From Baffinella frigidus (taxonomy: Eukaryota > Cryptophyceae > Cryptomonadales > Baffinellaceae), in assembly GCA_026770585.1 (NCBI GenBank), contig MU646747.1:97908-108315 (forward strand): a stretch of DNA of 10,408 nucleotides, written 5' to 3'. The number at the start of each line of letters is the position of its first letter. Position 1 is the first letter of the stretch. Under the pieces are notes generated by a model, which saw only the letters and a list, made by a program, of their open reading frames with translations, did not search any database and was not told where the DNA came from. The translations under genes were made by a program, and so were the position numbers. Positions 5,083-10,358 of the stretch are shown in pieces.

Positions 5083-5301
5083 TCTACCGAGACGGAGGCG
5101 GTGAGGAGAGCGCAGCGTTCCTGTAGGTGTGGTACTAACGCTCTATGCGCCACCTGTCCCCTGCGCTCAGGGTGTAGGGTCTTATCTCAGAAAAGGGATT
5201 CTAGAATCGCCCTATGCGCCACTTGCCCCAAGATTCCTCAGGTATTCGTGAGCGCCCGCGTGACCGGTCACGCGGACGCCGAAGCCAACTGTCCGAGGTG
5301 A
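5083..5301 (+). CDS. Candidate exon, TEAVRR family (copy 2), with Cys-rich read-through
   Basis: 5083-5126 reads STETEAVRRAQRSC and ends CTGTAG followed by GTGTGG, as in copy 1. If that donor is not used, the frame stays open to 5301 and becomes cysteine-rich: CRCGTNALCATCP, then a second ALCATCP about 25 residues on, coded by two 22-bp near-repeats (about 5140-5161 and 5210-5231). The paired CxxC-like spacing could suggest a metal-binding segment, but one frame with no homologue is weak evidence, and the duplication may simply be DNA-level. The M at 5071 is not a supported start. Confidence 0.25.
   Translation, partial: STETEAVRRAQRSCRCGTNALCATCPLRSGCRVLSQKRDSRIALCATCPKIPQVFVSARVTGHADAEANCPR
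5256..5275. repeat. Perfect 20-bp palindrome
   Basis: CCGCGTGACCGGTCACGCGG, extended imperfectly to about 30 bp. Possible cruciform; no known function. Confidence 0.9.
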
Positions 5302-5309
5302 CTGCCTTG

Positions 5310-5430
5310 CGTGTACCTCCAAAGACTGCGAGGGTTGGTGGACAGAAGCAAGGAACGAACCTAGCTCTGCCTCCTGGCCTATCTCTGCCTTGTACGTCCC
5401 TGGCCAGAGGCACACCAAGATTCCTCAGGC
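5310..5430 (-). other. Possible coding fragment, AEIGQEAELG
   Basis: One minus frame reads TYKAEIGQEAELGSF across CTAGCTCTGCCTCC. CTAGCTCTG also occurs at 1533 and 2911, and its reverse complement at 1684. AAGATTCCTCAGG occurs at both 5231 and 5420. The acidic, Ala-rich peptide resembles the other islands, but no copy pair or splice signal supports it clearly. Confidence 0.15.
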
Positions 5431-5487
5431 ACAAAACGTGTCGGGGTTACGGGGTGGGGTGCAGTGTTGACTTTTTTGGGGGGGGTA

Positions 5488-5584
5488 AGTTTTAGGGTTC
5501 AGGGTTTAGGGTTTTAAAGTTTAGAGTTTAGGGTTTAGGGTTTAGGGTCCAGGGTTTTAGGTGTAGGGTTCAGGGTTTAGGGCT
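5488..5584 (+). repeat. Telomere-like TTTAGGG block
   Basis: GTTTTAGGGTTCAGGG, GTTTAGAG and GGTTTAGGG units leading into the 59-bp tandem. Confidence 0.9.
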
Positions 5585-5718
5585 GTAAGGCACTAGCGTC
5601 GCTAGGTCCAGGGTTTAGGGTGTAGGGTTTAGGATTTAGGATAGTAAGACACTAGCGTCGCTAGGTCCAGGGTTTAGGGTGTAGGGTTTAGGATTTAGGA
5701 TAGTAAGACACTAGCGTC
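5585..5718 (+). repeat. 59-bp tandem repeat, 2.3 copies
   Basis: Units begin at 5585, 5644 and 5703 (partial). Units 1 and 2 differ at one base. Each holds CACTAGCGTCGCTAGG, in which CTAGCG-T-CGCTAG is a palindrome, followed by five telomere-like heptamers. Confidence 0.97.
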
Positions 5719-5840
5719 CGGTACGCCGCCAACCCATCGAGCTTCGGGTTTGGGGTTTAGTGTTGAGTTTTGGGGGGAGGTTATGGTCTAGTGCTTCGGG
5801 TTGCCAAAGGGTGTAGGAGGGACACTGTCCCAAACCGGAA
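5719..5840. other. No gene seen
   Basis: A few heptamer-like GGGTTTGGGGTTTAG units around 5745-5780, otherwise unassigned sequence. Confidence 0.5.
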
Positions 5841-5926
5841 CCTGTCAATCGATTCAGATAGTATCTGACCTGTCAACAGATAGTATCTGACCTGTCAACC
5901 TGTCAATCGATTCAGATAGTATCTGT
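5841..5926 (+). repeat. Tandem CAGATAGTATCTG palindrome units
   Basis: CAGATAGTATCTG (CAGATA-G-TATCTG) occurs three times, linked by CCTGTCAA(TCGATT). The AGATAG part resembles the AT-rich satellite elsewhere. Confidence 0.9.
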
Positions 5927-6020
5927 GACTCACACCCGATGGGTTCCGGGTGTGAGGTGTAAGGAAGTGGAGGTCTCCAGCTTTCGGGTTTTGAGGCGGG
6001 TTTGCGGCGGAGGGTCTGAA

Positions 6021-6192
6021 GCGTAGGGTTTAAAGGCTCTGAGGGTTTCGACCACCTCAAGTCCATGGCTGGCTCAGACATCGCAGGCCCCCCTGGCCAC
6101 TCGAGAATGCTACAAAGAAGAAGACAAAGGCGTAGGGGTTGAGGTGTGGGACCTGATGAGGCAGCAGGCAGCGCCTCCTCGAGATTGCTACA
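6021..6192 (+). pseudogene. LRRQLEA island, degenerate copy (EVWDLMRQQAA)
   Basis: 6021-6046 (GCGTAGGGTTTAAAGGCTCT and on) matches 7591-7616 upstream of the well-preserved island, with two changes. The island itself reads EVWDLMRQQAAPPRDCYM and stops, against EVEDLRRQLEAKASSRFL at 7651-7704. A small deletion shifts the frame where the copies still match in DNA (CCTCCTCGAGATT). This is probably a broken copy on the plus strand. Confidence 0.4.
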
Positions 6193-6267
6193 TGTAGCTC
6201 TTTCTCAGTCTATTTGGGCTATTTGGGACCGGGCGAAAGTTCGGTTCCCTGTGTTGTGCTGCTATAG

Positions 6268-6301
6268 AACCTGCCTGGTTGGCGTGCCAACCAGGCAGGT
6301 T
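6268..6301. repeat. Perfect 16-bp-arm hairpin
   Basis: AACCTGCCTGGTTGGC and its exact complement are separated by GT. Very stable stem, no T-run. It directly precedes the inverted-repeat TEAARR island at 6316-6369. Confidence 0.95.
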
Positions 6302-6315
6302 GGCGTTTGGTACTA

Positions 6316-6369
6316 GCTACCGTGACAGAGGCGGCAAGGAGGGCTCCTCGCCGCCACCGTCACGGTAGC
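6316..6369. repeat. Inverted repeat made from a TEAVRR-like island
   Basis: Arms 6316-6341 and 6344-6369 pair over 26 bp with three mismatches. The left arm is GCTACCGTGACAGAGGCGGC, homologous to 4928-4950 and 5083-5105 (plus frame ATVTEAARRA), so the module has been copied in both orientations. Confidence 0.85.
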
Positions 6370-6390
6370 CCCTCATCCTAGCTGTGTCGC

Positions 6391-6577
6391 AGTCTATTTG
6401 GGCCTGGTGTCACCAATTTGGTGACCAATTTGGTGACCAATTTGGTGAGCCAGGGCTGGTTTCCTCTCCAAAGTTGACGAATTTGTACTGCAAAGCCAGC
6501 ATGCCAACTGAAGAGTCTGACGTGAAGCACACGCAGCATGTCAACTTGAGAATAGTCGGTCAACCCTAGTGAGGCAG
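6391..6577 (+). repeat. Dispersed repeat, GACGAATTTGTAC family
   Basis: In order: AGTCTATTTGGGC, CACCAATTTGGTGA, CCAAAGTTGACGAATTTGTA, GCATGTCAACTTGAGAATAG, GTCGGTCAACCCTAG. Same order as 2928-3045. One plus frame (6384-6569) is open and ends QHVNLRIVGQP at a TAG. The antisense frame at 6378-6788 is also open but is not supported. Confidence 0.8.
6412..6447 (+). repeat. 12-bp tandem repeat, three copies
   Basis: ACCAATTTGGTG three times without change. The unit is a palindrome-like ACCAATTTGGT core and occurs singly elsewhere (1660, 2940, 8768). Confidence 0.97.
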
Positions 6578-6800
6578 ACCACCAGCCACCCGTAGGGAAC
6601 CAGATCGGGTTGGAGCCACCCTGGAGGCAGGGTGGGGGTATTTTGAGCATTCTTAAGTCAACTCCCCTTGGAACGGACTGAGATCTCAGTCCCCCGTGAT
6701 GAATGGATCTGGTACAAAACGGCCTTACAAGTATTTTAGTGGTACAAATCCTGTCAACTTTTGCGATAACGGGTTGGAGGTGAGTCAACCCGGCTGAGGC
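6578..6800. other. No gene seen
   Basis: Contains GGAGCCACCCTGGAGGCAGG and GGGGGTATTTTGAGCATTC, weakly like the GGGCTGGAGGGGGGGTATT part of the 2045 and 7382 repeats, and TTGGAGGTGAGTCAACC. No island recognised. Confidence 0.4.
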
Positions 6801-6823
6801 GGAGCTAGAAGACAGTCCGAGGA

Positions 6824-7016
6824 AAGCTATCGGACCTGAGGAGGCAGTTTTATCTCAGAAAACGAGTTCTAAAACTCGTTTTCTTAAGTCAATTCCTTTA
6901 CAATTTTGTCAACTTATGCGGAGAGTAAAGAATAAGTTGACGAATTTGTAGGGGAATTGACTTAAGAAAACGAGTTTTAGAACTCGTTTTCTGAGATAAA
7001 GTTGGAAGCGAGAGCC
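6824..7016 (+). pseudogene. LRRQLEA island split by an inverted-repeat element
   Basis: 6824-6848 reads KLSDLRRQ in the plus frame and then meets the element at 6849-7000. At 7001 the sequence resumes as GTTGGAAGCGAGAGCC. Without the element and one copy of the duplicated GT, the frame would give DLRRQLEARA, matching DLRRQLEAKA at 7657-7686 and LRRQLEAKA at 8310-8336. The island was therefore present before the insertion and is now broken. Confidence 0.6.
6849..7000. mobile_element. 152-bp inverted-repeat (foldback/MITE-like) insertion
   Basis: Arms 6849-6896 and 6953-7000 are perfect 48-bp reverse complements (TTTATCTCAGAAAACGAGTT and on). Each arm also contains a nested palindrome (GAAAACGAGTT..AACTCGTTTTC). 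A further imperfect pairing joins 6899-6917 with 6932-6950 (ATAAGTTGACGAATTTGTA), leaving a loop of about 14 bases. GT flanks both ends (GTT also possible), suggesting a 2-3 bp target duplication. No coding capacity, so non-autonomous. Its inner arm shares GTTGACGAATTTGTA with the dispersed repeat family. Confidence 0.85.
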
Positions 7017-7094
7017 CCACTAGGGGTGTCCACCCTCGAGTTGACATGCTGGACGTGCGGTACAAACCCGCCCACACTTTCGAGCGGGAAAGAG

Positions 7095-7136
7095 CCTTCA
7101 TCTACGTGCGAATAAACTGAGGAGACAGTTGGCAGC
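7095..7136 (+). CDS. LRRQLEA island, degenerate copy (LHLRANKLRRQLAAR)
   Basis: The plus frame LHLRANKLRRQLAAR aligns with LQLRVNNLRRQLEAK at 8289-8333. The upstream segment also matches (ACGTGCGGTACAAACC at 7052 versus GCGTGCGGTACAACC at 8230). Downstream, the conserved KASSRFL part is missing and the sequence passes into the dispersed repeat. Probably truncated. No family recognised. Confidence 0.3.
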
Positions 7137-7140
7137 GCGT

Positions 7141-7553
7141 CCAAAGTTCACGAATTTGTAGAGCCAATATGGTAGGACTTGGCCAAAGCGAAGTTCGAAC
7201 TAGCGAGATTGCGAACTTCTAGATGGACCGTAATTATTAGTAAACACCGATTTGTACTGCAAAATTTGAATTTAAAACACTTCATGTCCAAAAGAGTCCA
7301 TCTAGAAGTTCGCAATCTCGCTAGTTCGAAGTTCGCTCTGGCCAAGTCCTACCAGATTGGCTCTACCGCCAGCCTCGGATGTCAACTTAAGAATAGTCGG
7401 TCCCACGCAGGGCTGGAGGGGGGGGTATTCAAAAGTCATTTTTGATGGGAAAACTTTCTCAAAAGTCAATTTTTAGCACAAAAACGGCTCCAAGAACGAG
7501 CAAACGGCTCCAAGAACGAGCACGGAATACCCCACCCAAGGGCCTGGAGTGGA
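7141..7553 (+). repeat. Dispersed repeat, GACGAATTTGTAC family, interrupted
   Basis: Copy split by the element at 7161-7363. 7141-7160 holds CCAAAGTTCACGAATTTGTA. 7378-7400 holds GATGTCAACTTAAGAATAGT. 7407-7553 matches 2110-2255, including GGGCTGGAGGGGGGGTATT and two 20-bp units (7482-7501, 7502-7521; AAACGGCTCCAAGAACGAGC). Confidence 0.85.
7161..7363. mobile_element. 203-bp TA-flanked inverted-repeat element (MITE-like)
   Basis: Arms 7161-7228 and 7296-7363 pair over 68 bp with three mismatches (arm starts GAGCCAATATGGTAGGACTT). TA at 7159-7160 and 7364-7365 flanks the ends. The element interrupts the GACGAATTTGTACCG segment of a dispersed repeat: joining the flanks restores the order seen at 2970-3020 and 6470-6560. 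A TA duplication is the mark of Tc1/mariner-type transposition, so a non-autonomous element of that kind is likely. The 67-bp centre has no coding content. Confidence 0.85.
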
Positions 7554-7562
7554 AACAGGCTG

Positions 7563-7868
7563 ATGGAGAGTTTCAGGTTTCGGGTGGCAGGCGCAGGGTT
7601 CAAAGGCTCTGAGGGTAAGAAAGAAGAAACAGAAGGTGGTTTCGGGTTTGAGGTGGAGGACCTAAGGAGGCAGTTGGAGGCCAAAGCCTCCTCGAGATTC
7701 CTCTGCGGGACCCCCACTGGGGTTGACCGACGTTTCTTCTCTCCGTTGTTACCCTCAGAAAAAAAAAACCTCGAGAGAGGCCCCAGCCTTTTGAAACGTG
7801 GTCAACTTACTACTACTCTCATACCGCGATCGCGTAGTCGGGGTCAAGCCGCCGGCGGGCGGGCTTGA
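7563..7868 (+). CDS. Candidate coding region with LRRQLEA coiled-coil island (best copy)
   Basis: An open plus frame of 101 codons contains, at about residues 27-45, FGFEVEDLRRQLEAKASSRF, followed by a basic region and a C-terminal SRSRGQAAGGRA. The core 7645-7705 is repeated at 8300-8350 and in broken form at 6141, 6824 and 7095, always on the plus strand. Peptide conservation (LRRQLEAKASS) with third-position changes between copies supports coding. LRRQLEAK fits a coiled coil. Splicing may trim the region: TTTCAG lies at 7571-7576. The first Met at 7563 is not specially supported. Family not recognised. Confidence 0.35.
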   Translation: MESFRFRVAGAGFKGSEGKKEETEGGFGFEVEDLRRQLEAKASSRFLCGTPTGVDRRFFSPLLPSEKKNLERGPSLLKRGQLTTTLIPRSRSRGQAAGGRA

Positions 7869-8215
7869 CTGCGACTACCTTGACTCCGACTACCCTCAAT
7901 TACTACCTTGACTCCGACTTCCCTTGACTGACGACTACCTTGACTCCGACTACCCTTTCTGATGAGCGGTTTGGACGGGTCTGGCGCGGTTCATACAGTT
8001 TTGCCTTGGGAGGCTTTTGGTGGTCACGTCCCCCCGGGGGATCCATAAAATCCATTTTAAAACAGATCCTGGCCCCAGGAGCGAGAAGGACGTGGAGCTG
8101 GCCCGGACGCACCGCGTGACCATTGGGCCTGTTCTTACCCTTGACTGACGACTACCTTGACTCCGACTACCCTTGACTCCGACTACCGTCAAGGGCTTGA
8201 CTCCGACTACCCTCA
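7862..8215 (+). repeat. CTTGACTCCGACTACC tandem array with an embedded island
   Basis: Units of CTTGACTCCGACTACC and CTTGACTGACGACTACC recur from 7866 to 7957 and from 8138 to 8215. A 37-bp segment (CCCTTGACTGACGACTACCT and on) is identical at 7921-7957 and 8138-8174, bracketing about 180 bp of unrelated sequence with a CCCCCGGGGG palindrome near 8031. On the minus strand the repeat reads VVGVK. Confidence 0.9.
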
Positions 8216-8218
8216 ATT

Positions 8219-8360
8219 TGTCATGCTGAGCGTGCGGTACAACCACTTTGGAGAAAAAACAGCGTCCACTTTGGGGCAAAAAAAACTTCAACTGCGTGTA
8301 AATAACCTGAGGAGGCAGTTGGAGGCCAAAGCCTCCTCCAAATTCCTCTCTGCGATTCCC
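8219..8360 (+). CDS. LRRQLEA island (second good copy)
   Basis: In the plus frame FVMLSVRYNHFGEK leads to LQLRVNNLRRQLEAKASSKF and LSAIPS. The LRRQLEAKASS segment matches 7657-7692 with a few changes such as R/K. The upstream VMLSVRY part resembles DMLDVRYKP-like sequence at 7043-7070. The frame stays open from 8157 to 8684 but crosses unrelated repeats and a foldback element, so the full ORF is unlikely to be one exon. Coiled-coil-like, function unknown. Confidence 0.35.
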
Positions 8361-8366
8361 AGCCGC

Positions 8367-8545
8367 ACCCCCGTGCTTCGCGCCACTTCCGCTGCCGGTT
8401 CGCGAAGCGGGTTTTTCGTCAGTTTGTACCGGCGAGGGGTCGGATATCGGGGGGCGTGGTGCAAGGCACGGCGCGTGAATAGCCCGCTAAGAGGAAATGG
8501 TAGAGGGGAAACCCCGTGCTTCTTGTCACTGCCGCTGCGCGGTTG
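8367..8545 (+). repeat. Imperfect duplication of CCGTGCTTC..CCGCTGC segment
   Basis: 8371-8402 and 8514-8545 match (CCGTGCTTC, YCACT, CCGCTGC, GGTT), 143 bp apart. Between them is GC-rich sequence with no supported gene. Confidence 0.75.
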
Positions 8546-8567
8546 GGGGTTGGTGGTGATGAATCTA

Positions 8568-8703
8568 ATCTCCATACACGTATTAATTAATTGCGTTTGG
8601 CAACGAAAATTACTACACGATTTGCGCATAAAAGTAATAGTAAAGCGTTTGTGTAGTAAATTTCGTTGCACCAAAAGCAATTAATTAATACTTTTGTGGA
8701 GAT
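8568..8703. mobile_element. AT-rich foldback element
   Basis: About 58-bp imperfect arms (ATCTCC..GTATTAATTAATTGC..CAACGAAA..TTACTACAC) face each other around a short centre near 8635. TGATGAATCT occurs just outside at 8557-8566 and again at 8731-8740. The right copy is not adjacent to the arm, so a target duplication is uncertain. No transposase. Confidence 0.75.
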
Positions 8704-8810
8704 GAAATCCGTCAGCTTCGGAGTCACGGCTGATGAATCTGTCAACTTTTGAGCGGGAAAGAGGCTCACCAATTTGGGGAGGCCACATCAACGTAAAGGG
8801 TAGACCGCAC

Positions 8811-8859
8811 CTGCTTTCTTGGCCTTGGATAGTATCTCGGTGACCATGGCTCGCAGGAC
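8811..8859 (-). CDS. Candidate exon, MVAETLSEAKKAG family (copy 1)
   Basis: Between GATTCAG (acceptor-like) and GTGCGG (donor-like) the minus strand reads VLRAMVTEILSKAKKA plus one base. Four other copies at 9042, 9161, 9367 and 9604 share the AKKAG end and the GTNCNN donor. The peptide is helical and Lys/Ala/Glu-rich. The flanks are AT-rich satellite. At 49 nt the exon is not a multiple of three, so the acceptor may lie further upstream. Unknown family. Confidence 0.4.
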
Positions 8860-8862
8860 CTG

Positions 8863-9035
8863 AATCAATCACCGGCACTAATTGAATCAATCACTCGCCC
8901 TATCTGAATCAATCACCGGCGCTAATTGGATCCATTACTCGCCCTATCTGAATCTGGGCGATTCAGATAGGGCGAGTAATTGATTCAATTGGCGCCGCTG
9001 ATTGATTTAGATAGGGGAAAGGGGAAAAGGGGGAA
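8863..9035. repeat. AT-rich satellite with a 38-bp-arm inverted repeat
   Basis: GAATCAATCACCGGCRCTAATTG and ACTCGCCCTATCTG units (reverse orientation of the 5' satellite), then forward units. Arms 8917-8954 and 8960-8997 pair over 38 bp with four mismatches around TGGGC, so the satellite switches orientation here. Confidence 0.85.
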
Positions 9036-9041
9036 CCGGAC

Positions 9042-9078
9042 CTGCTTTCTTGGCCTCTGCTAGGATCTCGGCGACCAT
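9042..9078 (-). CDS. MVAETLSEAKKAG family (copy 2)
   Basis: The minus strand reads MVAEILAEAKKA then G with donor-like GTCCGG. The upstream VLR part is replaced by unrelated sequence (CAATTTGC), so the acceptor is unclear. Confidence 0.35.
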
Positions 9079-9160
9079 GGCAAATTGACCATCTTGGTAT
9101 TAAATGGTCAACTTGTTTCTTCTGTTGGCCGACAGATGTAAAAACTCCTCTAACCCGCAC

Positions 9161-9197
9161 CTGTTTTCTTCGCCTCGGAGAGGGTATCCGCGACCAT
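9161..9197 (-). CDS. MVAETLSEAKKAG family (copy 3)
   Basis: The minus strand reads MVADTLSEAKKT then G with donor-like GTGCGG. Conservative replacements relative to the other copies (D/E, T/A) keep the frame. Upstream sequence diverges before the Met codon as in copy 2. Confidence 0.35.
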
Positions 9198-9204
9198 GGC
9201 GATT

Positions 9205-9350
9205 CTCGATCGATTCAGATAGACCGAGTAATTGATCCAACTAGCGCCGCTGACTGATTTAGATAGGGCTGTCAATCATTTCAGATAGTGCTCGTAATTG
9301 ATTCAATTAGCGCCGCTGATTGATTCAGATAGGGGAACGCGTCAAGGGGA
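9205..9350 (+). repeat. AT-rich satellite
   Basis: GATTCAGATAGRSCGAGTAA, TTGATCCAACTAGCGCCGCT and TGATTTAGATAGGG units repeat 9210-9265 and 9280-9335 and match 8960-9020. This is an intron-plus-exon unit repeated with islands 2, 3 and 4. Confidence 0.85.
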
Positions 9351-9366
9351 ACCAGGAAACCGGACC

Positions 9367-9400
9367 CGCTTTCTTGGCCTCGGAGAGAGTCTCCGCGGTA
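9367..9400 (-). pseudogene. MVAETLSEAKKAG family (copy 4, frameshifted)
   Basis: The minus strand is nearly identical to copy 5 over ACTCTCTCCGAGGCCAAGAA. Two extra bases at GGTACCGCGG replace GGTCGCGG, breaking the frame to the Met codon. Its donor side reads GCGGGTCCGG. Confidence 0.4.
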
Positions 9401-9600
9401 CCAGGGTCAAAAATTACTTTTGCAAAGCGACTCGCCCCTGTACAATTTGTGAAACTCGGGGGCTGCTACAAAGGAACCTTTGTGGTTTTAAAGCCCCCCT
9501 AACTAGGAGGCTTTATAAACCCGGGTTTAAAGTCCTTGAACCCCCGCCCCGGGTTTAAAGTCCCCCCGTTTTACGATGTGTACCAGAATGAGCCGCTGTG
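9401..9600. other. No gene seen; short duplication CCCGGGTTTAAAGTCC
   Basis: CCCGGGTTTAAAGTCC occurs at 9520-9535 and 9548-9563. A short palindrome ACAAAGGAACCTTTGT lies near 9469-9484. Two plus frames are open across this interval but lack other support. Confidence 0.6.
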
Positions 9601-9603
9601 TAC

Positions 9604-9663
9604 CTGCTTTCTTGGCCTCGGAGAGAGTCTCCGCGACCATGCCTCGCAGGACCCGCACCTCTC
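9604..9663 (-). CDS. Candidate exon, MVAETLSEAKKAG family (copy 5, complete)
   Basis: On the minus strand a CCCGAAAGCAG acceptor is followed by codons for EVRVLRGMVAETLSEAKKA, ending in G with donor GTACAC. The exon is 60 nt, a multiple of three, entering and leaving in the same phase, which would let it duplicate without a frame break. The upstream sequence is the main TTTAGGG array, read as CCCTAAA on this strand, so the acceptor region of the presumed intron is telomere-type repeat. EVRVL links it to the ARLARR exon at 932-1022. Coiled-coil-like; function unknown. Confidence 0.45.
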
Positions 9664-9668
9664 CTGCT

Positions 9669-10358
9669 TTCGGGTTTCGGGTTTAGGGTTTCGGGTTTCG
9701 GGTTTGGGGTTTAGGGTTTAGGGTTTAGGGATTGGGGTTTAGGGTTTAGGGTTTGGGGTTTGGGGTTTAGGGTTTAGGGGTTAGGGTTTAGGATTTAGGG
9801 TTCAGGGTTTAGGGTTTAGGGTTTAGGGTTTAGGGTTTAGGGTTTAGGGTTTAGGGTGTAGGCTAAACCTGCTCGTCTCCTTGCATCCACCCCTGGGGTT
9901 GGGGGTTAGGGTTAGGGTTTAAGGTTTAGGGTTTGGGGGTGAGGGTTTGGGGGCTGTGGTTTAGGGTTTGGGGTTGACGGTTTAGGATGTAAGGTTTGAA
10001 GGGTTCAACTTTTAGGGTTTAGAGGTTAGGGTGTAGGGTGTAGGGTGTAGGGTGTAGGGTGCAGGATTTAGGGTTTAGAGGTGAGGGTTTAGGGTTTAGG
10101 GTTTAGGGTTTAGGGTTTGAGGTTTGAGGTTTAGGGTTTAGGGTTTAGGGTTCAGGATGTAGGGTGTAGGGTGTAGGGTGCAGGGTGTAGGGTGTAGGAT
10201 TTAGGGTTTAAAGGTGAGGGTTCAGGGTGTAGGGTGTAGGGTGTAGGGTGTAGGGTGCAGGGTGTAGGATTTAGGGTTTAGAGGTGAAGGTTTAGAGTTT
10301 AGGGTTTAGGGTTTAGGGTTCAGGGTTCAGGGTTTAGGGTTTAGGGTTTAGGGTTTAG
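9669..10358 (+). repeat. Telomere-type TTTAGGG array (interstitial), with variant and higher-order blocks
   Basis: Mostly TTTAGGG with TTTCGGG at the left edge, TTTGGGG, TGTAGGG and TGCAGGG variants. The purest run is about 9800-9856. The array is interrupted near 9865-9895 by non-repeat sequence (CTCGTCTCCTTGCATCC). A higher-order pattern (TGTAGGG run, AGGATTTAGGGTTTAGAGGT) recurs at 10063, 10197 and 10266. Non-repeat DNA resumes at 10359, so the array is internal in this window, not a bare chromosome end. G-rich strand runs left to right. Confidence 0.97.

Noticed and set aside
5854-6081. 75-codon minus-strand ORF
   Set aside because: It overlaps the palindromic tandem repeat and has no paralogous support.
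6378-6788. 136-codon minus-strand ORF
   Set aside because: It runs antisense through a dispersed repeat and a 12-bp tandem (KLVT repeats). No conserved peptide copy supports it on this strand.
8157-8684. 175-codon plus-strand ORF as one gene
   Set aside because: It crosses the CTTGACTCC array, an LRRQLEA island, a duplicated GC-rich segment and half a foldback. Only the island part is supported.
9298-9558. Plus-strand ORFs across 9298-9558
   Set aside because: They read antisense through AT satellite and a MVAETLSEAKKAG copy whose conserved frame is on the minus strand.
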